Shown here: positions 42,461 through 51,895 of the stretch, in pieces
How the letters are laid out: the number at the start of each line of letters is the position of its first letter
Position numbering within the stretch: position 1 is the stretch's first letter
Source: Erythrobacter ani
Lineage (GTDB): Bacteria > Pseudomonadota > Alphaproteobacteria > Sphingomonadales > Sphingomonadaceae
NCBI RefSeq assembly: GCF_019204025.1
Contig: NZ_JAGSPB010000001.1
Span: forward strand, 1,116,001-1,180,000
Length of the DNA stretch: 64,000 bases
Reading direction: 5' to 3'
Made by a program: the position numbers and the translations under genes
The notes under the pieces: generated by a model
Databases searched by the model: none
What the model saw: the letters and a program-made list of their open reading frames with translations, nothing else
What the model was told of the DNA's origin: nothing

Positions 42461-43147
42461 ATGACCAAGCTGCTTAGCGCAACCCTTTTGGCCACAGGCG
42501 TGTCATGCGCTGCAATGCTGGCAGCAGTACCCGCCGCCGCGCAGAGCGAGCCTGGTGACAAGGTCAACATGGTCATCGCCTACGACGAAAGCGAATGCCC
42601 CGAAGCCAGCGAAGGCGAAATCGTCATTTGCGAGATCCTCGTCGAGGCCGACCGCTACCGCATCCCGAGCAATCTGCGTCAGAGCAGCTCACCGGAAAAC
42701 ACCGCTTGGGCGAAACGGGTCGAAAGCATCCGCTATCTCGGCGATTTCGGTGAAATGTCGTGCGATCCGGCTGGAGCAGGCGGCTTTACGGGCTGCACTC
42801 AGCAATTCATCGATGCCGCTTACCGCGACCGCGCAGAAGGCGAGAACATCCGCTTTGGCCGCCTCATCAACGAAGCGCGTGAAGAACGTCTTTCGACCAT
42901 CGATCAGGATGCCGCTGCCGAACAAAGCCGGGTCGAGCAGATTGAGCGTGAATATCTGGAGCGCCTCGAGCGTGAGCGGCAGGGACCGGTTCCAGGTGAA
43001 TTCGATCCTACGCTGACCCCGCCTCCAATCGATGAGGAAGCGCGCCAAATCCCGGCTGAGCCGTCGAAAGACGGCCCATTCGACGATGGTGATGAAGAGC
43101 TGGTCCCACTCGACGCAGCGCCGCCCGCTGAATTGCCTGGCAGCTAA
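42461..43147 (+). CDS. Exported hypothetical protein of a sphingomonad family
   Basis: A 228-residue protein with a signal peptide (LLATGVSCAAMLAAVPAAAQ). The mature N-terminus has CPEASEGEIVICE and VEADRYRIPSNLRQ; a motif like this (EIVxC...RYRIPxxLR) recurs in uncharacterised exported sphingomonad proteins. Two further cysteines are in MSCDPAGAGGFTGC. The C-terminal third is acidic and proline-rich, probably disordered. No domain of known function is recognised. It stands alone between coq7 and the epimerase, with its own 126-bp upstream region. Confidence 0.72.
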   Translation: MTKLLSATLLATGVSCAAMLAAVPAAAQSEPGDKVNMVIAYDESECPEASEGEIVICEILVEADRYRIPSNLRQSSSPENTAWAKRVESIRYLGDFGEMSCDPAGAGGFTGCTQQFIDAAYRDRAEGENIRFGRLINEAREERLSTIDQDAAAEQSRVEQIEREYLERLERERQGPVPGEFDPTLTPPPIDEEARQIPAEPSKDGPFDDGDEELVPLDAAPPAELPGS

Positions 43148-43174
43148 GCCCGCTACCCGGCTCAGGCCGCCACT

Positions 43175-44188
43175 CTAAACCCGGTAATAGTCGCGGTACC
43201 ATGCGATGAATTTGCCGACTCCGTCGTAAACGCTGGTTTTCGGTGCGTATCCGGTCAGCTCGCGCAATAAGGTCGCATCGGCCCAGGTCGCGGGCACATC
43301 GCCTTTCTGCATCGGCACGAAGTTTTTCACCGCCTCGCGCCCGCAATGCTCCTCCAGCGCTGTGACGAAGTCCATCAGGCGGACCTTGTCATTATTCCCG
43401 ATATTGACGATGCGGTACGGGGCCGCGGGCGAAAGGCTGTCCCACTCCGCGATATCACCTGCGCTTTCCGGTCGATCGGGCGGTGTGTCGATCAACAGCC
43501 GAATGCCTCGCACGAGATCGGTGACATAGGTGAAGTCCCGATGCATCTCGCCGTTGTTGTAGATATCGATCGGCGATCCCTCGAAAATACCCTTGGCAAA
43601 CTTGATTGGTGCCATGTCGGGCCGCCCCCACGGCCCATAGACCGTGAAGAAACGGAACATCGTGATCGGCAGGTTCCACAAATGGGCGTAGGAATGGCCC
43701 ATCGCTTCGTTCGCCTTCTTTGTCGCCGCATAAAACGTCAGCGGCGTATCGCATTTGTCCTGTTCGCTGAACGGCATGTCTTCGTTCGCGCCGTAGACCG
43801 AGCTGGTGGACGCCATCAGCAGGTGATCCACGCGCAGCTCGCGCGCGCATTCCATCACGTTGAATGTGCCGACCAGGTTGGATTGGACGTAGGCGCGCGG
43901 ATTTTCGAGACTGTACCGCACACCCGCCTGGCCGGCGAGATGGACGATCGCATCGGGCTTTTCAGCCATGGCAAGAGCATGCAACGCCTCGAAGTCTTCG
44001 AGCATCCCGATATTCGCGCTGAAATGCTGGTTCTGCATCAGGTTCTGATGCCGCCGCTCTTTCAGGCGGACATCGTAGTAATCGGTCATTCCGTCATAGC
44101 CGACAACCCTGAATCCCTCATCGAGGAGCAGCTGCGACAAGTGATAGCCGATAAATCCGGCCGATCCCGTGATGAGAATAGTGCGCAA
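43175..44188 (-). CDS. UDP-glucuronate 4-epimerase (extended SDR)
   Basis: A 337-residue NAD-dependent epimerase. The Rossmann motif GSAGFIG is at residues 8-14, STSSVYG near 127-133, and the catalytic YAATK with Y153 and K157. The sequence RFFTVYGPWGRPDMA is typical of UDP-glucuronate 4-epimerases, which convert UDP-GlcA to UDP-GalA. The start is TTG at 44188 with AGGGG upstream. It is divergent from the UDP-glucose dehydrogenase that supplies UDP-GlcA, about 200 bp away. Together they make acidic sugars for polysaccharide. Confidence 0.9.
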   Translation of the reverse strand: MRTILITGSAGFIGYHLSQLLLDEGFRVVGYDGMTDYYDVRLKERRHQNLMQNQHFSANIGMLEDFEALHALAMAEKPDAIVHLAGQAGVRYSLENPRAYVQSNLVGTFNVMECARELRVDHLLMASTSSVYGANEDMPFSEQDKCDTPLTFYAATKKANEAMGHSYAHLWNLPITMFRFFTVYGPWGRPDMAPIKFAKGIFEGSPIDIYNNGEMHRDFTYVTDLVRGIRLLIDTPPDRPESAGDIAEWDSLSPAAPYRIVNIGNNDKVRLMDFVTALEEHCGREAVKNFVPMQKGDVPATWADATLLRELTGYAPKTSVYDGVGKFIAWYRDYYRV

Positions 44189-44392
44189 AATTGGCCCCTA
44201 GCCGAAAAGGAATGTGATTGCTTGAAGCGTCCGACTGTCACTCCGCGCCGCAGACTGTCAATACGGCACAAGGTGCGCTTGTCGTTATTGCGGCGCCGCG
44301 GGTCCAAACGGGTGGACAAGCGGGTGCCTGGCTCTAATTAGGCCGGTTTGGATCAAGGCTCGGCTCTGCGCGCCGACGGAGGATGAGAAGCG

Positions 44393-45703
44393 ATGAAAAT
44401 TGCCATGGTTGGCTCGGGCTATGTCGGCCTCGTTTCGGGCGCGTGTTTTGCAGATTTCGGGCATGACGTCGTCTGCATCGACAAGGATCAAAGCAAGATC
44501 GACCGCCTGCATGATGGCATTATGCCGATTTACGAGCCCGGTCTGGATTCGCTGGTCGAGAGCAATATGCGCAGCGGACGGCTCAGCTTCACGACGTCGC
44601 TTTCCGAAGGGATCAAGGGGGCCAGCGCCATCTTCATCGCGGTGGGCACGCCGAGCCGCCGCGGGGATGGTCACGCCGACCTCACCTACGTCTATCAGGT
44701 GGCCGAGGAGATTGGCGAAAACCTGTCGAATGATGCGGTGATCGTGACGAAATCAACCGTGCCCGTCGGCACCGGCGACGAGGTCGAGCGGATTATCGCC
44801 GACACGGGGACCAGCCACAAATTCGCGGTCGTCTCCAACCCTGAGTTTCTTCGCGAAGGCGCAGCCATCGGCGACTTCAAGCACCCTGACCGGATCGTGA
44901 TCGGCACCGAGGATGATTTTGGCCGTGAGGTCATGCGCGAAGTCTATCGCCCGCTATTCCTGAACGAATCGCCGATCCTTTTCGTCGACCGGCGCACCAG
45001 CGAGCTGATCAAATATGCCGCCAATGCTTTCCTGGCGACGAAGATCACCTTCATCAACGAAATGGCTGATCTTTGCGAAAAAGTCGGCGCGAATGTTCAG
45101 GATGTCAGCCGCGGGATCGGGATGGATGGCCGGATCGGGCCGAAATTCCTGCATGCCGGCCCCGGCTATGGCGGATCGTGCTTTCCCAAGGACACGCTCG
45201 CTTTGCTCAAGACCGCAGAGGACTACGACAGTCCAACGCGGATCGTCGAGGCCGTCGTGAAGGTCAATGACAGCCGCAAACGCGCAATGGGCCGCAAGGT
45301 CCTCGACGCGCTGGGCGGGCTTGAGGAAGCACGCGGCAAGAAAGCCGCGCTGCTCGGTCTGACGTTCAAGCCAAATACGGACGACATGCGCGATTCGCCG
45401 GCGATTGCTGTGGCCCAGACGCTGATCGATGCCGGCGTGGAAGTCAGCGCGTATGATCCTGAAGGCATGGAAATCGCCAAGCCACTGATGCCCGAAGTGA
45501 CGATGTGCGCCGACCCTTACGAAGCCATCAAGGACGCCGATGCGACAGTCATTGTGACGGAATGGGATGCGTTTCGTGCGCTGGATCTGGTCAAGATGAA
45601 GGAAACCGCGAAAGCGCCTGTCCTCGTTGATCTGCGCAACATCTACACCCCTGCGGATGTTCGCGCTGCCGGTTTCGAATATTCGAGCGTCGGCCGAGGC
45701 TAG
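44393..45703 (+). CDS. ugd: UDP-glucose 6-dehydrogenase
   Basis: A 436-residue enzyme that oxidises UDP-glucose to UDP-glucuronate with NAD. The NAD motif GSGYVGL is at residues 7-13, and the catalytic cysteine (about C263) is in GPGYGGSCFPKDTLAL. The sequence LGLTFKPNTDDMRDSPA is the C-terminal UDP-binding domain signature. GGAGGA precedes the ATG by about 12 bases. It is divergent from the epimerase that uses its product. Confidence 0.95.
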   Translation: MKIAMVGSGYVGLVSGACFADFGHDVVCIDKDQSKIDRLHDGIMPIYEPGLDSLVESNMRSGRLSFTTSLSEGIKGASAIFIAVGTPSRRGDGHADLTYVYQVAEEIGENLSNDAVIVTKSTVPVGTGDEVERIIADTGTSHKFAVVSNPEFLREGAAIGDFKHPDRIVIGTEDDFGREVMREVYRPLFLNESPILFVDRRTSELIKYAANAFLATKITFINEMADLCEKVGANVQDVSRGIGMDGRIGPKFLHAGPGYGGSCFPKDTLALLKTAEDYDSPTRIVEAVVKVNDSRKRAMGRKVLDALGGLEEARGKKAALLGLTFKPNTDDMRDSPAIAVAQTLIDAGVEVSAYDPEGMEIAKPLMPEVTMCADPYEAIKDADATVIVTEWDAFRALDLVKMKETAKAPVLVDLRNIYTPADVRAAGFEYSSVGRG

Positions 45704-45724
45704 CGTGGCCTCGTTGCCGCGCCT

Positions 45725-46549
45725 TTAATCGAGCGCAATGTCGGGCGCGTCTTCCTGTTTCATCCCGACGATATGGTACCCGCCATCGACGTGATGGGTT
45801 TCGCCAGTGACGCCCGATGACAGGGCGGAGCAGAAATAAAGCCCCGCCCCGCCGACATCGCCGATCGTGATGTTGCGGCGCAATGGCGTGTTCAGCTCGT
45901 TCCATTTCAGGATGTAGCGGAAGTCGCCGATGCCGCTCGCCGCCAGCGTTTTTACAGGCCCCGCACTGATGGCGTTCACCCGGATTCCGCGCGGACCCAG
46001 ATCGTTGGCGAGGTATTTGACGCTCGTCTCCAGTGCGGCCTTCGCGACGCCCATCACGTTGTAGTGGGGGATCACTTTTTCCGAACCATAATAGGTCAGC
46101 GTCACGATGCTGCCGCCGCCGGTGCCGTCTTCATTGATGGGCGGCATCATTTCCGCCGCGCGCTTGGTCACGGCGACCAGCGAATAGGCCGAGATGTTCA
46201 TCGTCATCAGGAAATTGTCGAGGCTGGTATCGACATACTTGCCGCGCAGCTCGTTCTTGTCGGAAAACCCGATGGCGTGGACCACGAAGTCGATCGTGTC
46301 CCACCGCTCTTTCAGGGTGGCGAAGGCCGCATCGAGCGAATCCATGTCGGAGACGTCACATTCGAACGTAAAATCGCTGCCGAGCTGTTCGGCGAGCGGC
46401 TTCACCCGCTTCGCCAGCGCGTCTCCTTGGTAGGAAAACGCCAGTTCAGCGCCATTCTCGGCCAGCTGCTTGGCAATTCCCCAGGCCAGCGACTTGTCGT
46501 TCGCAAGGCCCATGATCAGCCCGCGTTTGCCCTGCATCAGATCGCTCAT
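45725..46549 (-). CDS. fabI: Enoyl-ACP reductase FabI
   Basis: A 274-residue NADH-dependent enoyl-ACP reductase of the last step of fatty-acid elongation. The cofactor motif GLANDKSLAWGIAKQL is at residues 14-29, and the active Tyr-x6-Lys pair is Y163 and K170 (YNVMGVAK). Length and motifs match FabI of alphaproteobacteria. The ATG overlaps the stop of the YihY gene by four bases, so it is the last gene of a three-gene run with yihY and a DnaJ protein. It converges with ugd, with a 21-bp gap. Confidence 0.94.
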   Translation of the reverse strand: MSDLMQGKRGLIMGLANDKSLAWGIAKQLAENGAELAFSYQGDALAKRVKPLAEQLGSDFTFECDVSDMDSLDAAFATLKERWDTIDFVVHAIGFSDKNELRGKYVDTSLDNFLMTMNISAYSLVAVTKRAAEMMPPINEDGTGGGSIVTLTYYGSEKVIPHYNVMGVAKAALETSVKYLANDLGPRGIRVNAISAGPVKTLAASGIGDFRYILKWNELNTPLRRNITIGDVGGAGLYFCSALSSGVTGETHHVDGGYHIVGMKQEDAPDIALD

Positions 46550-47604
46550 GCCGTTTCCTCCTGCTCACAGCCTTCTTCCGTGGACGCCTCGTGGCAATCG
46601 TCCGGTTCGGCGAGTGCGGCGTTCAATTCGGCACCGATAACCAGTCCCAGCCCAACGAGCCAGAAAAACAGCAGCGCGATGATGATGCCGGCGAGACTGC
46701 CATAGGTCAGGTCGTAGGTGAAGAATCGTCCGAGCACTGCGGGCAGCGCGGTTGTGACGCTCAGCCACCAGATTGCGGTAAACAAAGCGCCGGGCCACTT
46801 TGGATAGCGGCGCGGACGATATTCGCTTGGCGTAAGGGTGTAGAACAGCAGGTACAATGATCCTGCAAGACCCAGAGCAGGCACTATGCGGGTGACGCGC
46901 AGAGTCGTGACCGCTTCGTTGAGTTGCGGAAAGCGGGCGTCGATCACCTGCTGTGCGGCCCCGATGGTGACCGTTGCGAATAGCGACACCATGAGCAGGA
47001 TGACCGCCCCGAGGATGAGACCGGCGGAAAACAGGCGATACTTCCAGAAAGCGTGGCTCGCCTTGGTCCCGTAAGCACGCCGCAATATGTCGCGGATGGT
47101 CTCGATAAGGCTCGACACCGTCCACAAAGCCACTGCGACACCCAGCCATAGCAACCAGCCGGAACGCGCATCCACAACCTCTGATGCAACTGGCCCGATG
47201 ACGCGCGCCACCGTCGGCGGCATGGAAAGCAGCACAGCGTCGATCATCATGCGGCGTTCTTCGACCTCGCCGATCAGCTGGAACACGGCCCCGCTGATGA
47301 TGAAGAACGGGAAGATTGCCAGCATCGACAGGTAGGCGAGGTTGCCTGCGTGGATGAAGCCATCGTTATATGTGCCATGCGCCGTGCGCTTGACGACTTC
47401 GAATGCCCGCGTGCCCGGCCCCATCGGACCGGCAGCAGCCGATAGCGCAGCGCGCCAGTCCGGCAATTGCCTGTCAACCGACGCGCCCGAAGTGAGGTGT
47501 GCTGGCTGCGCCAAGCTCCGACGCCGCTTCATCCGGCGCGCTTCCGGTGAAAGCGAGCGGACTTCGCGTTCGGCTGGGGTTGGAAGGTCGGCGGGAGCGA
47601 TCAT
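46546..47604 (-). CDS. YihY/BrkB family inner-membrane protein
   Basis: A 352-residue membrane protein with about six helices, starting in the region GNLAYLSMLAIFPFFIISGAVF. It includes the family pattern GYNDGFIHAG-type start and a C-terminal helix LAGIIIALLFFWLVGLGLVIGAELNA. The N-terminal 70 residues are basic and cytoplasmic. The function of YihY proteins is not settled; the old 'RNase BN' assignment was withdrawn. It lies between the DnaJ gene and fabI, with an eight-base gap upstream and a four-base overlap downstream. Confidence 0.88.
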   Translation of the reverse strand: MIAPADLPTPAEREVRSLSPEARRMKRRRSLAQPAHLTSGASVDRQLPDWRAALSAAAGPMGPGTRAFEVVKRTAHGTYNDGFIHAGNLAYLSMLAIFPFFIISGAVFQLIGEVEERRMMIDAVLLSMPPTVARVIGPVASEVVDARSGWLLWLGVAVALWTVSSLIETIRDILRRAYGTKASHAFWKYRLFSAGLILGAVILLMVSLFATVTIGAAQQVIDARFPQLNEAVTTLRVTRIVPALGLAGSLYLLFYTLTPSEYRPRRYPKWPGALFTAIWWLSVTTALPAVLGRFFTYDLTYGSLAGIIIALLFFWLVGLGLVIGAELNAALAEPDDCHEASTEEGCEQEETA

Positions 47605-47612
47605 TCAGAACA

Positions 47613-48611
47613 TTACAGTCCGAATTTGTCGCGCGGTTCCGCCGGATCCGTCCAGTCGCCCAGCTTGCCTTTCAGCTCGGAGAGATCGCTGGGCAGCTGA
47701 ATTTCCAGGGTGACCAACTGGTCGCCGCGTTCCGGCCTGCCGTCTTTGCCCTTCGCTCCCTTCTTGCTCCAGCCTTTCCCGGCAAGGCGCATCACGGTGC
47801 CGCCATTGGTTCCAGCCTTGATTGTCAGCATCACGGGGCCATCGACGGTGGGGCATTTGACTTTTGCGCCGTGGATCGCTTCGTCGAGCGTGATCGGCAA
47901 ATCCATCCGGATATTATCGCCATCGCGGCGAAAGAACGGATGGCCTCCAACTTCAACGACGACGAGCCCGTCCCCGTCCCCGCCGGGTCCGGCATGTCCT
48001 TTACCCTTGAGCCGCATTTGCGTGCCGTCTTCGACCCCGCCAGGCAATTTGAGGTCGATCGTTTTGCCGTCCGCTAGGGTGATGCGCTGATCGCGGCCGG
48101 CGGCTGCGTCGACGAAGGGGACTGCAAGACGGTACTGGATATCGGCTCCGCGCTTTTTCGGAGGAGGCGGGCGCTGACCGAAACCGCGCCTTGTGCTGCC
48201 CGCGCCGCTGGCGGGGCGTGCTCTACCTCCGCCAAACAGCCCTTCGAACAGGTCGCCCAAATCCATCTCGTCCGGGTTAATCCCGCCAAATTCGGCGTCA
48301 CGGAACCCGCCTGGAGGTGGTCCGCCGGGACGTCCGCCATATCCACCGCGGCCGAATCCGCCGCCCATTCCGGCAAATGGATTGAGAGGATTTCCTTCAG
48401 CGTCGATTTCGCCGCGATCGAACTGGGCCCGCTTATCCTTGTCGGCGAGGATATCGTACGCCTTGGTCACGTCCGAAAACCTATCGGCCGCTTTCGGATT
48501 GTCCTTGTTCTTGTCGGGGTGAAGCTCTTTCGCGAGCTTACGGTACGCGCTCTTGATCTCCTTTTCGGAAGCCGTGCGCGCAACACCCAGAGTTTTATAA
48601 GGATCGCCCAT
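47613..48611 (-). CDS. DnaJ domain protein, CbpA-like
   Basis: A 332-residue J-domain co-chaperone. The J domain (1-70) has the HPD motif in LHPDKNKDNP. A Gly/Phe-rich linker (GGGFGRGGYGGRPGG) and two C-terminal client-binding domains follow. The zinc-finger domain of true DnaJ is missing, so it is the type II, CbpA/DjlA-like form. It stimulates DnaK ATPase. It begins the yihY-fabI run. Confidence 0.9.
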   Translation of the reverse strand: MGDPYKTLGVARTASEKEIKSAYRKLAKELHPDKNKDNPKAADRFSDVTKAYDILADKDKRAQFDRGEIDAEGNPLNPFAGMGGGFGRGGYGGRPGGPPPGGFRDAEFGGINPDEMDLGDLFEGLFGGGRARPASGAGSTRRGFGQRPPPPKKRGADIQYRLAVPFVDAAAGRDQRITLADGKTIDLKLPGGVEDGTQMRLKGKGHAGPGGDGDGLVVVEVGGHPFFRRDGDNIRMDLPITLDEAIHGAKVKCPTVDGPVMLTIKAGTNGGTVMRLAGKGWSKKGAKGKDGRPERGDQLVTLEIQLPSDLSELKGKLGDWTDPAEPRDKFGL

Positions 48612-48845
48612 GGCGTGTTAGCTAGGTGAGGCACCGCGCGGGCGCAAGGCTGTCGTTCGGAGTCGCTGTCAGCCGTGCATCTTTCCTACCCGGCGAAGCG
48701 CGCCTAAGGACGCCCGGATGACGCGCGATTGCCAACCCTTGGATGCCTCGAAACAGGAACCGTGCGTGGGCGCGCGACTTTCCTTACCAGGACCGTGTAA
48801 CATGCGGTCCATGTCTCCCCCATACCGCGCGAATGGAACGACACA

Positions 48846-49499
48846 ATGACCGACCTTGAAAGCCTCGATCAGGCCCAGCTGGCTGGCAGCATGATCCCGG
48901 AGGGAGCCGATCCCTTCGCGTTGTTCGATGAATGGTTCGCGCTCGCGAAGGAAAGCGAGCCCAACGATCCGAACGCGATGGCACTGGCAACCGCTACCCC
49001 GGACGGCGCGCCATCTGTGCGGATGGTTCTGCTTAAGGGGCACGGTGCGGAGGAAGGGGGCTTTACCTTCTTCACCAATGCGCACAGCCGCAAGGGCGAG
49101 GAAATCCGCGCCAATATGCGCGCGAGCCTGCTGTTCCACTGGAAGAGCCAGCGCCGCCAGATTCGCATCGAAGGCGCCTTGGCCGAGGTCTCGCGCGAAA
49201 GGGCCGACGCGTACTTCCATTCGCGTCCTTACAAAAGCCAGGTCGGCTCGGCGGCGAGCGATCAGTCGCGTCCGCTGGAAGACCGGCAGGACTATCTGGA
49301 CCGGGTGAAGGACATGTGGGCCCGCCATGAAGAGGCGGGCGAGGTGCCGCGCCCCGAGCATTGGACAGGTTTCACTTTGAAGCCTGAAAGAATTGAATTC
49401 TGGATGGATCGGGACAACCGGCTGCATGATCGCCGCCTGTTCACGCTGGAGGGTGCGGGCGATGCCGTGGGCTGGTCCGACACGCTCCTCTATCCATGA
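48846..49499 (+). CDS. pdxH: Pyridoxamine 5'-phosphate oxidase
   Basis: A 217-residue FMN enzyme that makes pyridoxal 5'-phosphate from PNP or PMP. Motifs include the FMN-binding MALATATPDGAPSVRMVLLKG, the FFTNAHSRKG loop and SRPYKSQVGSAAS. The C-terminal half has EFWMDRDNRLHDR, typical of the family. The stop overlaps the ATG at 49496 of phzF-like gene (ATGA), so they are co-translated. It is divergent from the DnaJ gene. Confidence 0.95.
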   Translation: MTDLESLDQAQLAGSMIPEGADPFALFDEWFALAKESEPNDPNAMALATATPDGAPSVRMVLLKGHGAEEGGFTFFTNAHSRKGEEIRANMRASLLFHWKSQRRQIRIEGALAEVSRERADAYFHSRPYKSQVGSAASDQSRPLEDRQDYLDRVKDMWARHEEAGEVPRPEHWTGFTLKPERIEFWMDRDNRLHDRRLFTLEGAGDAVGWSDTLLYP

Positions 49500-50335
49500 G
49501 GCAAAGCGCGATGACGCAGCAGATTCCCTACTGGCATGTCGATGCCTTTTCACGCACCCCCTTCGGCGGCAACCAGGCGGCTGTCATGGTGCTGGACGAG
49601 TGGTTGCCCGACGACGTGCTCGTGAAGATCGGCGCGGAGAACCTGTTCGCCGAAACGGCCTTCGTCGTTCGCGACACGACCGGGGAGGCTGATTGGGAAC
49701 TGCGCTGGTGCACCCCGACCTACGAGATTGCGCTGTGCGGCCATGCCACGCTTGCAAGCGGGCATGTCCTGCTGGAGCGCGATGGCGGCGATGCGGTGAC
49801 CTTCCGAACACGCAAGTCCGGCATCCTAGAAGTGCGCCGGCACGGCGACGGATACGAAGTCGGATTGCCCGCGACCGCGACTGCACCGGGCGAAAGCGAG
49901 CAAGCGGCACCGCTGATGGGTGGCAATCCAGTCGCGATCTACCGTCCGACCGGCGCGGAGATACGCTACCACATCTTCCTCTACGAAACCGAGGCTCAGG
50001 TGCGCGCGCTCGACCCGCAAATCCGCGCCTTAGGCGAACTCGGCAACGACCAGTTTATCGCGACCGCTGCGGGCGACCCCGGCTCGGGTTACGACTGCGT
50101 GAGCCGCGTCTTCGTGCCCGGCGGCGGGGTCGACGAGGACAGCGTGACAGGCTCCGCTCACTCGCTGCTCACCCCGTTCTGGGTCGAACGGCTCGGCCGC
50201 AACAACCTCAGCGCGCATCAGGCGAGCGCGCGAGGCGGCGATCTCTCGCTGCGGCTCGCTAAGGGAGAGGGGGGCGACCGCGCATGGCTTGGCGGGCCGT
50301 GCGTAACGGTGGTGGAGGGGACCTTCCTGCTCTGA
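49496..50335 (+). CDS. PhzF family isomerase/epimerase-like protein
   Basis: A 279-residue protein with the two-lobed diaminopimelate-epimerase-type fold. The catalytic glutamate is in GAENLFAETAFVV, and EIALCGHATLASGHVL and DSVTGSAHSLL provide the ligand loops. PhzF makes a phenazine precursor in Pseudomonas, but most homologues have unknown substrates, and no phenazine genes are here. The ATG at 49496 overlaps pdxH by four bases; the ATG at 49511 is another possible start. Confidence 0.87.
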   Translation: MRQSAMTQQIPYWHVDAFSRTPFGGNQAAVMVLDEWLPDDVLVKIGAENLFAETAFVVRDTTGEADWELRWCTPTYEIALCGHATLASGHVLLERDGGDAVTFRTRKSGILEVRRHGDGYEVGLPATATAPGESEQAAPLMGGNPVAIYRPTGAEIRYHIFLYETEAQVRALDPQIRALGELGNDQFIATAAGDPGSGYDCVSRVFVPGGGVDEDSVTGSAHSLLTPFWVERLGRNNLSAHQASARGGDLSLRLAKGEGGDRAWLGGPCVTVVEGTFLL

Positions 50336-50353
50336 CCAAGTGCCCGCGCTGCT

Positions 50354-51490
50354 TCAGCGCATGGGATACAGATCGGCGATATCAAACAGTTCGGCCAGCA
50401 TCTTGAACCGCTCGGTCCGGTTCGAATGACCCAGCCTGACGAGAGTGATCCGCTGATCCGGGCTGATCAGGACATACTGGCCCATGTGCCCGATCGCAGC
50501 GAACATCGTTTCCGGCCCCCGGTCGGCCACATCCTTGTCGCGGTCGATCCCGCTCTCCCGGTTGAGCCAGGTCTGGTAGCCGTAAAACCCGCTCGCCGGG
50601 CTCGGCGTGATCATCGCGTCGATCCAACGGCTGGGCACCAATTGTTCGCCCTCGGGTGAACGCCCGCTGCGCCGCAGGAACTCGCCAAACTTGGCCCAGT
50701 CGCGCGCGGTTGCGTGCATCAGGCTGCCACCGATCAGGGTTCCGGAGGCGTCGTATTCCAGCACCATGCTATCCATGCCGAGCGGTTCGAACAGCCGCTC
50801 TTTCAGAAACTCGTCGACGACGGTCCGCCGCGTTTCCGGATCGCTGCTGTTCGTGAGCGCGCGCGCGGCAATATCGGCGAGGATGACGGTGGTGTTGGAC
50901 GAATATTCAAACTGCTCGCCAGGCTCCGCCTCCAGCGGTTGCTCTTTTGCCCAGCGCGCCATGTCGTCGCGCCCGTCGAGAAACAGCATGCGCACTTCTG
51001 ACGAATCGTAAGGCGGATCGCCCGCTTCGGTATGGCGCAGCCCACTGCGCATCTGGAGCAGATGGCGAAGCGTGATTTCCGCTCTCGGATCGCCAGGGCG
51101 CTGCCACATCGGCACCGGCGCAGGATCGCCCACGGTCAGCTTGCCATCAGCGACCAGCATCCCGACCAGAACGGCGGTGACTGTCTTCGCCATCGACCAG
51201 CTGACAAACCGGGTGTCTTGGTCATACCCTTCGGAATATCGCTCGGCCGCCAGTTCGCCATCCGACATCAGTACGATCGCCCGGGTTTCGCCGAGTTCAT
51301 CCTGCGTGAACAATTCATCGATCTCGCGTGCGAGCTGGTCTCTTGGCGCCCCGGCATCGGGCATGACCGCCTGCAAGGCTTCCTCGCTCAGCGAAGGGGG
51401 TGCAGCAGGCGGCGCCGAACCGCACCCCGCCAACGAGGCGGCAAACATTGCGGAGGAGGCAAAACGAAGCATCGAGGCGCGATCAGTCAT
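50354..51490 (-). CDS. Serine hydrolase of the beta-lactamase/6-aminohexanoate-hydrolase type, putative lipoprotein
   Basis: A 378-residue exported serine hydrolase. The signal ends with the lipobox LAGC (20-23). The catalytic SMAK is at S99 and K102 in RFVSWSMAKTVTA. YSSNTT provides the conserved tyrosine. Later, MGQYVLISPDQRITLVRLGHS holds the C-terminal strand of the family. It resembles EstB-like esterases and NylB-type hydrolases more than true beta-lactamases. The ATG at 51490 was chosen over upstream 51544. It is divergent from a small membrane protein gene, 35 bp away. Confidence 0.86.
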   Translation of the reverse strand: MTDRASMLRFASSAMFAASLAGCGSAPPAAPPSLSEEALQAVMPDAGAPRDQLAREIDELFTQDELGETRAIVLMSDGELAAERYSEGYDQDTRFVSWSMAKTVTAVLVGMLVADGKLTVGDPAPVPMWQRPGDPRAEITLRHLLQMRSGLRHTEAGDPPYDSSEVRMLFLDGRDDMARWAKEQPLEAEPGEQFEYSSNTTVILADIAARALTNSSDPETRRTVVDEFLKERLFEPLGMDSMVLEYDASGTLIGGSLMHATARDWAKFGEFLRRSGRSPEGEQLVPSRWIDAMITPSPASGFYGYQTWLNRESGIDRDKDVADRGPETMFAAIGHMGQYVLISPDQRITLVRLGHSNRTERFKMLAELFDIADLYPMR

Positions 51491-51525
51491 TGCGCTCTCA
51501 ATTCCCCAAGGATAATCGAAGCGCA

Positions 51526-51867
51526 ATGGCAAATGCGAAACCATCCATCAAATCCCGCGCGCTTAAGTGGTTGTTGCTGCTGGCGGCGGCGGGCATCGCT
51601 TTTGCGCTCTACTCTTTCCGCGCTCCCATTGGCGGATACGCCGAAGTCGGCTCGTCCTATGCCGCGCGGGTCGCGTGCTCGTGCCGGTTCGTCGCCGGCC
51701 GCAGCCTCGAGGATTGCGAGAAGGACAAGCTGGGCGGGATGGAACTCGTCACGCTTTCCGACGACGCGGAAGCGCAAAGCGTAACGGCTCGCTTCCCCCT
51801 TATTGCCAGCCACACGGCGACATACCGCGAAGGGTATGGCTGCGTGCTCGATAAGTGGGAGGGGTGA
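51526..51867 (+). CDS. Small membrane-anchored hypothetical protein
   Basis: A 113-residue protein with an N-terminal membrane helix (LKWLLLLAAAGIAFALYSF), so the rest is probably periplasmic. The soluble part has four cysteines: two in RVACSCRFVAG, one in EDCEKDKLG, and one in GYGCVLD. They may form disulfides. AAGGA lies 12-16 bp upstream of the ATG. It diverges from the serine hydrolase gene, with 35 bp between starts, and converges with mnmA. No family with a known function is recognised. Confidence 0.7.
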   Translation: MANAKPSIKSRALKWLLLLAAAGIAFALYSFRAPIGGYAEVGSSYAARVACSCRFVAGRSLEDCEKDKLGGMELVTLSDDAEAQSVTARFPLIASHTATYREGYGCVLDKWEG

Positions 51868-51895
51868 GGCCCGCTTCCCTCGGCGTTACTGCGAG

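Noticed and set aside
50354..51490. Calling the serine hydrolase a beta-lactamase
   Set aside because: SxxK and tyrosine motifs are shared with esterases and NylB-type hydrolases; the class C-specific pattern is not seen.
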